From Zafaria ginkgonis (lineage in GTDB: Bacteria; Actinomycetota; Actinomycetes; Actinomycetales; Micrococcaceae): DNA of 64,000 bases. Under the pieces are notes generated by a model, which saw only the letters and a list, made by a program, of their open reading frames with translations, was not told the DNA's origin and did not search any database. Positions 16,711-25,111 of this stretch are shown here, in pieces. How positions within the stretch are numbered: the stretch's first letter is position 1; each line of letters starts with the position of its first letter. Location of the stretch: NCBI RefSeq assembly GCF_039540195.1, contig NZ_BAABEO010000002.1, positions 1-64,000 on the forward strand. The letters are read 5' to 3'. Made by a program: the position numbers and the translations under genes.

Positions 16711-17622
16711 TTGGAGGACGTGAGCGACTACGACATCGGCATGGTCCGCATCTTCGTGCTGGTCTACGAGACCCGGTCGGTGACGGAGGCGGCGCAGCAG
16801 CTGTTCATCACCCAGCCCTCGGTCAGCTACGCGCTGGGAAAGCTGCGCAACCGGTTCGGGGACCGGCTCTTCGTCCGCCGGCAGCAGCGGCTGGTGCCCA
16901 CCCGGCTGGCCGACGAGCTGTACCCGCGGCTGCGCGAACTGCTCGAGGGCATGGACGGGGTCATGGGGCAGGCGGCCGGCTTCGACCCGGCCACCTCCAC
17001 GCGGACCTTCCGGCTGCACATGACGGACGTGGGCATCACCGGGCTGCTGCCGCGCGTGCTCCGCCGGCTGGCCGCGGAGGCCCCCGGCATCGCCGTCGAG
17101 CTGGAATCGCTGAACCTGCCGGCGGCGGCCGACGCGCTGCGCCTGGGCCGGGCCGACGCCGTGGTCTGCACTCCCCTGCTGGACGGGCCGGATCTGGTGC
17201 GCGAGCTGCTTTTCACCCAGCCCTACGTGGGCGTGTGCGGGACGGGGCACCCACGCATCGGCGAGCGTCCCACGGTGGAGGAGTTCGAGGCGGAACTGCA
17301 CGTGGGCGTCGCCGCGGAGACGGGCCACCAGGCGGTGGACCTGCGGATCCGGGAACTGGGCGTCAAGCGCCGGATGGCGGTGCGGCTGCCGAGCTTCGCG
17401 GGGCTGGCCGGGATCCTGGCGCAGACGGAGCTGCTTTCCTTCGCCCCGGAGTCGTACGCGCAGCGCTTCGTCGCGCAGGGCCAGCTGCGGGTGTTCGAGC
17501 TGCCGTTCGCCGTCCCGGTGTCCGAGGTCGCGCTCTACACGGTCCGGCGCCAGCTGCCCTCCCCCGAGGCTGACTGGTTTCGGGGCCTGGTCGCCGACGC
17601 GCTCCGCACTCCCGTCGCCTGA
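16711..17622 (+). CDS. LysR-type transcriptional regulator
   Basis: This 303-residue regulator has the N-terminal winged helix (MVRIFVLVYETRSVTEAAQQLFITQPSVSYALGKLRNRFGDRLFVR) and a type-2 effector-binding domain (about 95-300). It lies opposite mdlC and probably activates the decarboxylase-transporter operon in response to its substrate. Possible starts are TTG 16711 and GTG 16720; GGAGG at 16713 is too close to serve the GTG well, so the longer form is listed. Array R3 begins 10 bp after its stop. Confidence 0.87.
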   Translation: MEDVSDYDIGMVRIFVLVYETRSVTEAAQQLFITQPSVSYALGKLRNRFGDRLFVRRQQRLVPTRLADELYPRLRELLEGMDGVMGQAAGFDPATSTRTFRLHMTDVGITGLLPRVLRRLAAEAPGIAVELESLNLPAAADALRLGRADAVVCTPLLDGPDLVRELLFTQPYVGVCGTGHPRIGERPTVEEFEAELHVGVAAETGHQAVDLRIRELGVKRRMAVRLPSFAGLAGILAQTELLSFAPESYAQRFVAQGQLRVFELPFAVPVSEVALYTVRRQLPSPEADWFRGLVADALRTPVA

Positions 17623-17630
17623 GTCCCCTG

Positions 17631-17760
17631 CCGAATTCTGACGCGTAAGTGCGGGTCCTCCAGGAATTTTGTTACCTCCCGGGCAGTCACGGCGAGATTT
17701 TGCTACCTCCCGGTGGGTGTTTGGGGAATTCTGCTCACCCCACTCGGGCGCTGCGGACAC
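17631..17760 (+). repeat. repeat array R3, plus-strand arm
   Basis: Four units about 30-32 bp apart begin with GAATTCTGACGCG, GAATTTTGTTACCTCC, GATTTTGCTACCTCC and GAATTCTGCTCACC. The second and third form a roughly 75-bp inverted repeat with 17897-17972. It directly follows the LysR gene. Confidence 0.75.
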
Positions 17761-17886
17761 GGTTCGCGGGTAAGGCAAAGGAAGCGATTCAGGTACGACG
17801 CCGGATCCGCGGGCTTGGCCGGGGGGAAGGCCGGCAGCAACGGGCCGGGGAACACCTCCCCAAGGCGGCAGGATTGTGAAACCACC
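17761..17886. other. centre of the R3 region
   Basis: About 125 bp without a gene, between oppositely oriented arms. It is GC-rich, with imperfect short palindromes (GGCCGG words near 17818-17850) and one further box, GGATTGTG, at 17871. Confidence 0.4.
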
Positions 17887-18160
17887 CGCCGAACGTGCGC
17901 ACTTTCCGGAAAACACCCACCGCGAGGTAGCAAAATCCCGTGGCGACTGCCCGGGAGGTAACAAAATTCCGCTGGGAAACGGACCGCCTACGGTTCCGCG
18001 GCCGCCCAGGGAAACACGGCACAGATCCTTCCGACAACCGCACTTACGCGTCAGAATTCGGGCCAGAACCCGCACTAACGCGCCATAATTCCTGCCCACA
18101 CCCACACAAACGCATCACAATTCGGGCCGGGACCCGCACTTACACGTCAGAATTCGGAGG
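17887..18160 (-). repeat. repeat array R3, minus-strand arms
   Basis: Read on the minus strand, four units lie at 18025-18160 (boxes GAATTCTGACGTG, GAATTGTGATGCG, GAATTATGGCGCG, GAATTCTGACGCG, each followed by TGCGGGT or TGTGGGT), then three at 17887-17975 (GGAATTTTGTTACC, GGATTTTGCTACC, GGAAAGTGCGC). The arms point at the plus-strand arm, giving a converging layout between two convergent genes. Confidence 0.75.
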
Positions 18161-18163
18161 GGG

Positions 18164-18928
18164 TCAGCGGCCTCCGGCCTTGGCCAGGTCGGCGCTGATG
18201 CCGCGGGCGGCGGCGACCACGCGCGGGAGGATCGTCTGCGGGACGGGGATCCGCGAGTCGGGGAACGCGACCGCCACGGAGGCGACGATCCCGCCGTCGT
18301 CCCCGAACACCGGGGCCGCGACCGAGGTGCGCCCGGGCAGGCCGTCGTCGCGGGAGACGGCGGCGCCGGTGTGGCGGATCTCGGCGAGGTCGGCCCGCAG
18401 GGTGGGCAGCAGGCCGGCCAGGCCGGCGTCGCGCTCGCCCATCCGGCACAGCTCGTTCCAGGCGTCGGGGCTGTAGGCGAGCAGCACCCGTCCCCCGCCG
18501 GTGCGGTGCAGAGGCAGCCGGCGGGTGGCGCGCGCGGAGCCCTCAGTGGCCTTGACGCGGGTGATGCGGTCGGCGAAGAGGCCGTCGGTGCCGTCGCGCA
18601 CGCCGAGGTAGACGGTGCCGCGGGTCGCCACGTGCAGGTCCACGAGGTACGGCTGGGCGAGCTCGCGCAGCCGGCGCACCTGCGGGGCGCCGATGCCCAG
18701 GCGCCAGATGCGCATGCCCAAGCGGTAGCGGCCGTGGGACAGCCGCTCCACCCCCTCCCAGCTGACCAGGGCGGCGAGCATGCGGTGCACCGTCGCCGGG
18801 GGCAGGCCGGTCTCCTCGCAGATCCCGGCCACCGTCATCTCCGCGCCCCCGGAGAAGCAGTCCAGGATCTCGAAGGCGCGTCCCAGGACGGAGCGCTTGC
18901 CGTCATCCTCCGCAGCGGCGCGGGCCAT
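18164..18928 (-). CDS. IclR-family transcriptional regulator
   Basis: A regulator of 254 residues with the N-terminal winged helix (SVLGRAFEILDCF, AGICEETGLPPATVHRMLAALV) and C-terminal effector domain (about 80-250). The start ATG at 18928 has a textbook ribosome site (AGGAGGTG). It lies 132 bp after the aldehyde dehydrogenase gene on the same strand, with its own repeat-rich spacer, so it may be read both from the operon and from its own promoter. It probably controls the eight-gene catabolic operon upstream of it. The effector is unknown. Confidence 0.85.
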   Translation of the reverse strand: MARAAAEDDGKRSVLGRAFEILDCFSGGAEMTVAGICEETGLPPATVHRMLAALVSWEGVERLSHGRYRLGMRIWRLGIGAPQVRRLRELAQPYLVDLHVATRGTVYLGVRDGTDGLFADRITRVKATEGSARATRRLPLHRTGGGRVLLAYSPDAWNELCRMGERDAGLAGLLPTLRADLAEIRHTGAAVSRDDGLPGRTSVAAPVFGDDGGIVASVAVAFPDSRIPVPQTILPRVVAAARGISADLAKAGGR

Positions 18929-19060
18929 GGCACCTCCTGTGACACTTGCTGGATCCACGTTCCATCGAACCCAGCTCCATTGAATCGAGCTCCATCGAAC
19001 CACGGCCCGGTCGCGGGACCGCCGGTTCCGTTGCGGCAGACGGAACAGTTTCCGCACCGC
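18929..19060. promoter_or_regulatory. spacer upstream of the IclR gene with three tandem operator-like words
   Basis: TTCCATCGAAC, CTCCATTGAAT and CTCCATCGAAC follow each other at about 15-bp steps (18958-19003). The first contains GTTC and GAAC as a small inverted repeat. The position suggests autoregulation by the IclR protein. Confidence 0.45.
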
Positions 19061-20518
19061 CTAGAACGGGTACTGCTCGATCTCCGGGCGCAGGGTGACC
19101 CACTGGGTTTCCGTGAACGCCTCCAGGTTGGCCGCGGCCCCGCCGAAGCGCGACCCGGTGCCGGAGGCCCCGGTGCCGCCGAACGGGGCGTTGGCCTCGT
19201 CGGACACGGTCTGCTCGTTGATGTGCACCTTGCCCGTGCCGATCAGGTCGGCCAGCCCCATCGCCGCGCCCACCTCGCCGAGGATGCCCACGGACAGCCC
19301 GAACTCGCTGGCGTTGACCAGTTCCGCGGCCTCCGCCACGTCGGAGAACGCCAGCACCGGGGCAACCGGACCGAAGATCTCCTCCTCCCAGGCCCGCATG
19401 CCGCGCCGGATGCCGGTGAGCACGGTGGGGCGGTAGAACGGCCCGTCGTGGGTGCCGCCGGCGGCCACCTCGGCCCCGGCCAGGACCGTGTCCTGCACGA
19501 TCCCGTCGATGTTCTTGAGCTGGCGCTCGTCGATGATCGGGCCCAGCTGGACGTCCTCGCGGAACGGGTCGCCCACGCGCAGCGCGTCGGCCTTGGCCGC
19601 CAGCGCGGCCACGTACTCGTCGTGGAGGGACTCGTGGACCAGGTGCCGGCCGGCGGCCATGCAGATCTGGCCCTGGTGCAGGAAGGAGCCGAAGGCGCCG
19701 GCGGAGGCGGCGCGCTGCACGTCGGCGCCGGGCAGCACCACGATCGCGTTGTTGCCGCCCAGTTCCAGGTGCGCCCGCTTCAGGTGCCGGGCCGCGGCCT
19801 CGCCCACGCGCCGGCCGGCCGGCGTCGAACCGGTGAAGGAGATGATCCGCACCTCGGGCGCGGCTACGACGGCCTCGCCCACGTCGGCGCCGCCGGGCAG
19901 GGTCTGCAGGACGCCGGCGGGCAGGCCGGCCGCGTCGAAGACCCGCTGGAGCACGACGCCGCCGCTCACCGAGGTGCGCGGGTCCGGCTTGAGCAGCACG
20001 GCGTTTCCGAGCCCCAGCGCCGGCGCCACGGAGCGGATGGACAGCGTGAGCGGGAAGTTGAAGGGCGCGATCACGGTGACGACGCCGGCGGGGCGGCGGC
20101 GCGCGATCGACCAGCGGTCCTTGTTGGAGGTGAGCACCTCGCCGTGCGGATGGGTGGGCAGCGCGGCGGCCTCGTGGCATTCGGCGATGGCCGCGGCGAT
20201 CTCGGTGCGCGCCTTGGTGCGGGTGCCGCCGGATTCGCGCACGATCCAGTCCTCGATCTCCGCGGCGTGCTCCTCGAAGAGCGCGGCGGCGCGGCGCAGC
20301 ACCGCTGCGCGTTCGGCGGGCTTCAGCGCGGCCCAGCCGCGCTGCGCGGCGGCCGCGGTGGCTGCGGCGGCGCGGGCCTGGTCGCCGGAGGCGACGCCGA
20401 TCTCGCCGAGGACCTCACCGGTGGCGGATTCGCGCACGGCGAGGGTGCCGGCGGCGCCCGCGGTCCAGGTGCCGGTGTGGACCTTGCCGCTCCAGAGCGC
20501 GGGGTCGAGGAAGCTCAT
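19061..20518 (-). CDS. NAD(P)-dependent aldehyde dehydrogenase, benzaldehyde/vanillin type
   Basis: It would oxidise an aromatic aldehyde to the acid. The 485 residues carry the class motifs: APFNFPLTLSIRSVAPALGLGN (cofactor strand), FTGSTPAGRRVGEAAARHLK, ELGGNNA with the general-base Glu, and GQICMAAGRHLVH with the nucleophilic Cys. The GQIC context and the length resemble benzaldehyde and vanillin dehydrogenases. ATG at 20518; AGGAGA-like site upstream. It is the last enzyme gene of the operon starting at 28937, so its aldehyde may come from the lyase or hydratase steps there; it could also use benzaldehyde from MdlC. Confidence 0.85.
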   Translation of the reverse strand: MSFLDPALWSGKVHTGTWTAGAAGTLAVRESATGEVLGEIGVASGDQARAAAATAAAAQRGWAALKPAERAAVLRRAAALFEEHAAEIEDWIVRESGGTRTKARTEIAAAIAECHEAAALPTHPHGEVLTSNKDRWSIARRRPAGVVTVIAPFNFPLTLSIRSVAPALGLGNAVLLKPDPRTSVSGGVVLQRVFDAAGLPAGVLQTLPGGADVGEAVVAAPEVRIISFTGSTPAGRRVGEAAARHLKRAHLELGGNNAIVVLPGADVQRAASAGAFGSFLHQGQICMAAGRHLVHESLHDEYVAALAAKADALRVGDPFREDVQLGPIIDERQLKNIDGIVQDTVLAGAEVAAGGTHDGPFYRPTVLTGIRRGMRAWEEEIFGPVAPVLAFSDVAEAAELVNASEFGLSVGILGEVGAAMGLADLIGTGKVHINEQTVSDEANAPFGGTGASGTGSRFGGAAANLEAFTETQWVTLRPEIEQYPF

Positions 20519-20606
20519 GGGTTTCTCCTGCTGGGGTTCGGGGGCAGTGGCCGGCGCGCGGGGCGCCGGCCACGGGGCGGAAAACAGCGGACGACGGCGG
20601 GAACGG

Positions 20607-21431
20607 CTACCGGTTCTTCCATTCGGGGGCGCGCTTCTCCAGGAAGGCGCGGACACCCTCGACGCGGTCCTCGCTCAGGTACGGGTTGGGGCCCACGTTC
20701 AGGCGCAGGGCGCTGGGCAGCGGCAGGCCCCAGCTCTTGGTGGCCATCTCCTTGTAACGGCGCAGCGTGACCGGCGAGTTCGCGAGGATCTCGTCGACGT
20801 ACTTCTGCACCTCCGCGCCGAAGGATTCGCGCGGGACCACCCGGTTGACCAGGCCGATCTCCTTGGCCTCCTCCATCGGGATGGTGCGGGCGGTGTAGAG
20901 CAGGTCCATGGCGACGGCGCGCGGCAGCAGGCGCGGCAGCAGCACGGAGCCGAGGTTGGCGCCCATGCCGCGGCGGGCCTCGGTGAGGCCGATCGTGGCG
21001 CCCTCGACGCCGATGCGGACGTCGGCGGAGAGGGCGATCTCGCAGCCGCCGGCGATCGCGTGCCCGTTGAGCGCGGCGATGACCGGCTTGTAGGTCTCCA
21101 GCATGACCTCGAAGAGCGCGCGGTAGGTGCCGGTCATGGGCACGTGGATCTGGCGGCCGGAGCGGGCGAGGTCGTCCATCTCCTTCATGTCCCCGCCCGC
21201 GCAGAACGCCTTGTCGCCGGTGCCGGTGATGACGACGGCGTAGACGTCCGGGTCCTCGCCGGCCTCGACGAACGCCTCGGTGAGCTGCTGCACGGTGCGG
21301 CGGGCCATCGCGTTGCGGCGGTGCGGGCGGTTGATGGTGATCCAGGCGGCGTGGCCGCGGACCTCGTAGAGGACCTCGTCGCTGTGGTCGGGGGTCTCGG
21401 CGGGGTTGTTCTCAGTGACCTCGGTGCTCAT
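20607..21431 (-). CDS. enoyl-CoA hydratase/isomerase (crotonase family)
   Basis: A soluble protein of 274 residues. The oxyanion loop AFCAGGDMKEM and the segment ALNGHAIAGGCEIALSADVRIG are classic crotonase motifs. The two usual acid residues appear as Glu in GGCEIAL and Glu in TEARRGMGAN, so hydratase chemistry is possible. The C-terminal helix (VEGVRAFLEKRAPEWKNR) is also typical. It would hydrate an unsaturated acyl-CoA made by the operon's acyl-CoA dehydrogenase; a hydratase-lyase reaction that releases an aldehyde for the next gene product is an alternative. Confidence 0.85.
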   Translation of the reverse strand: MSTEVTENNPAETPDHSDEVLYEVRGHAAWITINRPHRRNAMARRTVQQLTEAFVEAGEDPDVYAVVITGTGDKAFCAGGDMKEMDDLARSGRQIHVPMTGTYRALFEVMLETYKPVIAALNGHAIAGGCEIALSADVRIGVEGATIGLTEARRGMGANLGSVLLPRLLPRAVAMDLLYTARTIPMEEAKEIGLVNRVVPRESFGAEVQKYVDEILANSPVTLRRYKEMATKSWGLPLPSALRLNVGPNPYLSEDRVEGVRAFLEKRAPEWKNR

Positions 21432-21447
21432 GGCCGGGTCTCCTTCC

Positions 21448-21505
21448 GTGGTGCTCTGGCTTTTCTAAATGCTCTGGCTTGTCTGGTGCTTTGGCTTGTC
21501 TAGTG
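21448..21505. repeat. 17-bp tandem repeat across a gene end
   Basis: Three and a half units of about 17 bp, GTGCTCTGGCTTGTCT-like, fill the 68-bp gap before the hydratase gene, and the last one contains the stop codon of the CoA-transferase gene (21500-21502). Confidence 0.6.
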
Positions 21506-22735
21506 CTTGACCGCGTCGGGTGTCCCGCGGCCGGCGGCGGTGCCGTCCGCGAACAGCGAATCGATGTCCTGCTCCCCCAGCCCCAGCGAGGCGAGGACGG
21601 AGCGGGTGTCGGCGCCCAGTTCGGGCGGGGCGCCCTGGTGCGGCGGGTAGCCGCCGTCGAACGTCAACGGCAGGTTGACGACGCGGAACCCGGGGATCCC
21701 GGGGTGCTCCAGCGGGACGATCTGGCCGATCGCCCGGACCTGCTCGTCCTCGAGCGCCTGGTCGACGGTGTGGACCGCCGAGTGCGGGACCAGCGTGGGC
21801 CCCAGCCGGTCCAGGACCTCGGCGGTGGTGAACTTGACGGTGTGCTGGGACAGCGCCACGTTGACCGGGTTCCGGTGGCGCACGCGGTCCGCATTGGACC
21901 CGAAGCCCTCCCGGTCCCGGAGCTCCCGGGCGTCCAGGGCCTCCAGCAGCCGGTGCCAGGTGTCGTTGTTCCCGGCCTGCAGGAACACGTGGCCGTCGGA
22001 GGTCGGGAACGCGCCGCTGGGCACGGTGGCCCGGTAGCCGGAGCCCAGCCGCTTCGGGGCCGCCCCTCCGGCGGCCACCCCCATCAGCGGGGCGGTCAGC
22101 CACGTCAGGGCGGTCTGCAGCAGCGAGGGCTGGACGTGGCTGCCGCGGCCGGTGGCGTCGCGGCGGCGCAGCGCCTCGTAGATCCCGACGACGGCCCACA
22201 TGCCCGTGCCCATGTCCAGCAGCGAGACGGGCACCCGGGCCGGGTCGCCGTCCTCGCCGCCGGTGATGGACACGATCCCGGAGTAGGCCTGGACCATCGG
22301 GTCGTAGGCCGGCTGCCCGGCGCGCGGGCCTGTGTGCCCGTAGCCGGACATCTCGCAGTAGATCAGCCGCGGGTTCAGCTCCCGCAGGCGCTCCCAGGTG
22401 AAGCCGGCCTTGGCCAGCGATCCCGGACGCAGGTTCTGGATCAGGACGTCGGCGGAGGCGACCAGTTCCTCCAGCAGTTCCCTGCCGCGACCGGTCTTGT
22501 AGTCCAGGACGACGGACTTCTTGTTCCGGTTGAAGGACAGGAAGGCCACCGAGCGTCCCTCCCACTCCGGGGGCAGCCACTGCCGCGCGTCGTCGCCGGT
22601 CCCGTGGCGCTCCACCTTAATGACCTCCGCTCCGAGGTCCCCGAGGACCTGGGCGCCGTACGGAGCGGCCACGGACGTGCCGATCTCCACGACGCGCAGC
22701 CCGGCCAGCGAGGACCCGGCGGACACGCTAGCCAC
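21500..22735 (-). CDS. CaiB/BaiF family CoA-transferase, copy 1 of tandem pair
   Basis: A class III CoA-transferase of 411 residues that moves CoA from a donor to a carboxylic acid. Visible: the N-terminal LAGLRVVEIGTSVAAPYGAQVLGDLGAEVIKVE, the SFNRNKKSVVLD segment and the nucleophile region VSLLDMGTGMW with the expected Asp. GTG start at 22735, overlapping the preceding lyase gene by 8 nt. It is very similar to the CoA-transferase at 23867; each is paired with an HMG-CoA-lyase-like gene. The acid substrate is unknown. Confidence 0.87.
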   Translation of the reverse strand: MASVSAGSSLAGLRVVEIGTSVAAPYGAQVLGDLGAEVIKVERHGTGDDARQWLPPEWEGRSVAFLSFNRNKKSVVLDYKTGRGRELLEELVASADVLIQNLRPGSLAKAGFTWERLRELNPRLIYCEMSGYGHTGPRAGQPAYDPMVQAYSGIVSITGGEDGDPARVPVSLLDMGTGMWAVVGIYEALRRRDATGRGSHVQPSLLQTALTWLTAPLMGVAAGGAAPKRLGSGYRATVPSGAFPTSDGHVFLQAGNNDTWHRLLEALDARELRDREGFGSNADRVRHRNPVNVALSQHTVKFTTAEVLDRLGPTLVPHSAVHTVDQALEDEQVRAIGQIVPLEHPGIPGFRVVNLPLTFDGGYPPHQGAPPELGADTRSVLASLGLGEQDIDSLFADGTAAGRGTPDAVKH

Positions 22736-23870
22736 CGTGGGCTCCGGCGTGCTCGGCGAGGCGGGCCTCGAACTCGTCGCGGGCGGCGGACGTGATGTCC
22801 TGCTTCCACGGGGCCAGACATCCGGCGTAGGTCTCCGGGCCCAGCCGGAAGTGCTGGGCCTCCTCGGCCGTCTCCACGAACGGCATGTCCATCGGGTAGG
22901 CGTCCGCGCCGTAGGGGCGCGGGCCGGCCTGGGAGACGTGGCCCCAAAGCTCGTGGCCGACGATCCCCTCCGCCATCACGACGCATTCGATCAGGGCGGC
23001 CAGGTCGACGCCGGTTTGGATCCCCTCGCCCTCGAGCATGTGCACGAAGTCCTCGGTCGGGATCATCTTGCTCAGCCGCCCGTTGCCCCCGTAGGGGCAG
23101 CCGCCGAGGCCGCCGATGGCCGTGTCCACGATGAGCCGGTGGCGCTCGTCGAGTTCCTTCATGGCGACGTAGGCGCTGATCGGGGCCATGCCGCGGCCGT
23201 TGTGCAGGTGCAGGTTGATCGTGGTGACCTGGGGCCATTCGCGCAGGACCCGCCGGATCTGGGATTCCATGGCGCCGGGGGTGTTCCAGCTCATCGGGTC
23301 GCCGAAGAGGATCCCGGTGGTCGGGACCCCCGCCGCGGCCCACGCGTCCATCTGGAGCTGGATGGTTTCCATCCGCTGGTCCTCGCTGAACTCTCCGAGC
23401 CAGTTCGAGCCCCAGGCGGCGTTGACGGCGACCATCGCCTCCGTGGCGCCGGCCTTCACCTGCGCCTCGATCTGTGCCGGGAGCATCTCGATCTCCTGGG
23501 CGATCGTGCGTCCGGCGTTGCGCTGGACGAAGACGTCGCACACGTGCACGCGCGAGGTGCCGACCTTCGAGGGCGGGGACAGCGGGGGCATGAACCGGGC
23601 CCGCCGCTCGATGCCGCGCTGGTTCAGGACCAGGGCCGTGTAGTTGACCCCCTCCACGGGGGTGAACCCGTTGATGATCTCCTCGATGTTGGCCATCTGC
23701 GGGACCCACCGGGGGCTCACGAAGGAGCCGACCACGATGTTCTCCAGGCCCGTGGCGGACAGCGCATCCAGCAGGCGGATCTTCTCCGCCACCGGGATGG
23801 CGGCGCTTTCGATCTGCATGCCCTCGCGCATGCCCTGCTCGATGATGCTGACCTGCGGGAACCCGGTCAT
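22728..23870 (-). CDS. HMG-CoA-lyase-like protein (DRE-TIM family), copy 1
   Basis: This 380-residue TIM-barrel protein should cleave a 3-hydroxyacyl-CoA or related thioester with a divalent metal. It has the metal-site pair HLHNGRG (typically HxH) and the loop GGLGGCPYGGNGR, whose Cys matches the catalytic Cys of HMG-CoA lyase. The first-strand motif, normally RDGLQ, reads REGMQ, replacing the metal-binding Asp by Glu. Both gene junctions overlap, so it is translated with its CoA-transferase partner. It is longer than bacterial HMG-CoA lyase (about 300 residues) because of a C-terminal extension ending WKQDITSAARDEFEARL, shared with copy 2. Confidence 0.8.
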   Translation of the reverse strand: MTGFPQVSIIEQGMREGMQIESAAIPVAEKIRLLDALSATGLENIVVGSFVSPRWVPQMANIEEIINGFTPVEGVNYTALVLNQRGIERRARFMPPLSPPSKVGTSRVHVCDVFVQRNAGRTIAQEIEMLPAQIEAQVKAGATEAMVAVNAAWGSNWLGEFSEDQRMETIQLQMDAWAAAGVPTTGILFGDPMSWNTPGAMESQIRRVLREWPQVTTINLHLHNGRGMAPISAYVAMKELDERHRLIVDTAIGGLGGCPYGGNGRLSKMIPTEDFVHMLEGEGIQTGVDLAALIECVVMAEGIVGHELWGHVSQAGPRPYGADAYPMDMPFVETAEEAQHFRLGPETYAGCLAPWKQDITSAARDEFEARLAEHAGAHGG

Positions 23871-25111
23871 GCCCGGACCGCGGGGACTTCGTCGGGGGCC
23901 TGGGCCACCACGTTGTCCGCCAGCAGCCGGTCGATCTGCTCGGAAGTCCGGCCCAGGGATTCCAGCACCGCCACGGTGTCCTGGCCCAGCTCCGGCGGGG
24001 TGGTGGCCAGCGTGGGGTACTCCCCGTTGAAGGTCATCGGCAGGTTGACCACCTCGAGGTCCTCGACGGCGGGGTGTGGCAGCGGCTGCATCATCCCGAT
24101 GGCCTTGACCTGCTCGTCCGCGTACACCTTGTCCACGGTGTTCACCGGGGAGTGCGGGACCTTCGCCTCGATCAGGCGGGGGACGATCTCCGCCAGCGTG
24201 AAGCGCGAGGTGCGCTCCGAGAGTGCCTGGATGACCTCCGCCCGGCGGAGGTTGCGCTCCGGGTTGGTGGAGAAGCCCTCGCGCTCGTCCAGGTCCGTCG
24301 CCTCGATGGCCCCGAGCAGGCGGCGCCAGATGTGGTCGTTCCCGGCGGAGATGAAGACGTGGCCGTCCGCCGTCGGGAAGGCGCCGTAGGGGACCACCCC
24401 GCGGAAGCCGGAGCCGAGGCGCTTGGGCGGCGGGTTCCCGGCCGCTGCGCCGATCAGGGGCGAGGTGATCCAGGTCAGGGCGGTCTGCAGCAGCGAGTTC
24501 TGCACGTGGCAGCCTTCGCCGGTGGTGTCGCGGCGGCGCAGCGCCTCGAACACGGACAGGGCCATCCACATGCCGGTGCCCATGTCCAGCAGGGAGACCG
24601 GCACCCGGGCCGGGGACCCGCCGTCGTCCCCGGTCATGGAAACGATGCCGGAGAACGCCTGGAGCAGCGGATCGTAGGCCGGCTGCATGGCGCGCGGGCC
24701 GGTGTGCCCGTAGCCGGACATCTCGCAGTAGATCAGCCGCGGGTTCAGCGCGTGGACGTGCTCCCAGGTGAACCCGGCCTTGGCCAGGGCGCCCGGGCGC
24801 AGGTTCTGGATCAGGACGTCGGCGCCCGCGATGAGGTCCTCGAGGACCTTCTTGCCCTCGGCGTCCTTGTAGTCCAGGACCACGGACTTCTTGTTGCGGT
24901 TGAAGGACATGAAGGCGATCGACTCGCCGTTCCACGACGGCGGCGCCCACTTGCGGGTGTCGTCCCCGGCGTGGCGCTCGATCTTGATGACCTCGGCGCC
25001 GAGGTCGCCCAGGATCTGGCCGCCGAAGGGGGCGGCCACGGACGTGCTGATCTCGATGACCCGCAGTCCGGTGAGCGAACCTTGGCCGGGCATGGTAAAG
25101 GGGGTGCTCAT
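23867..25111 (-). CDS. CaiB/BaiF family CoA-transferase, copy 2
   Basis: A protein of 414 residues with the same motif set as copy 1: LTGLRVIEISTSVAAPFGGQILGDLGAEVIKIE, SFNRNKKSVVLDYKDAEGKKVLED, and VSLLDMGTGMW with the nucleophilic Asp. Identity with copy 1 looks well above half by eye. ATGA overlaps on both sides. The duplication suggests the two transferases act on related acids, or on the two carboxyls or isomers of one acid. They could also form a hetero-oligomer, as BbsEF-type enzymes do. Confidence 0.87.
   Translation of the reverse strand: MSTPFTMPGQGSLTGLRVIEISTSVAAPFGGQILGDLGAEVIKIERHAGDDTRKWAPPSWNGESIAFMSFNRNKKSVVLDYKDAEGKKVLEDLIAGADVLIQNLRPGALAKAGFTWEHVHALNPRLIYCEMSGYGHTGPRAMQPAYDPLLQAFSGIVSMTGDDGGSPARVPVSLLDMGTGMWMALSVFEALRRRDTTGEGCHVQNSLLQTALTWITSPLIGAAAGNPPPKRLGSGFRGVVPYGAFPTADGHVFISAGNDHIWRRLLGAIEATDLDEREGFSTNPERNLRRAEVIQALSERTSRFTLAEIVPRLIEAKVPHSPVNTVDKVYADEQVKAIGMMQPLPHPAVEDLEVVNLPMTFNGEYPTLATTPPELGQDTVAVLESLGRTSEQIDRLLADNVVAQAPDEVPAVRA

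Noticed and set aside
17631..18160. CRISPR-like array
   Set aside because: The unit length is near 31 bp, but there are no unique spacers between identical repeats; units vary throughout, run in both directions, and no cas gene is present.
18164..18928. IclR protein as regulator of the 34-kb and 59-kb palindromes
   Set aside because: The TTCT-N7-AGAA sites flank the other IclR gene (58829), and the spacer before this one has different words.
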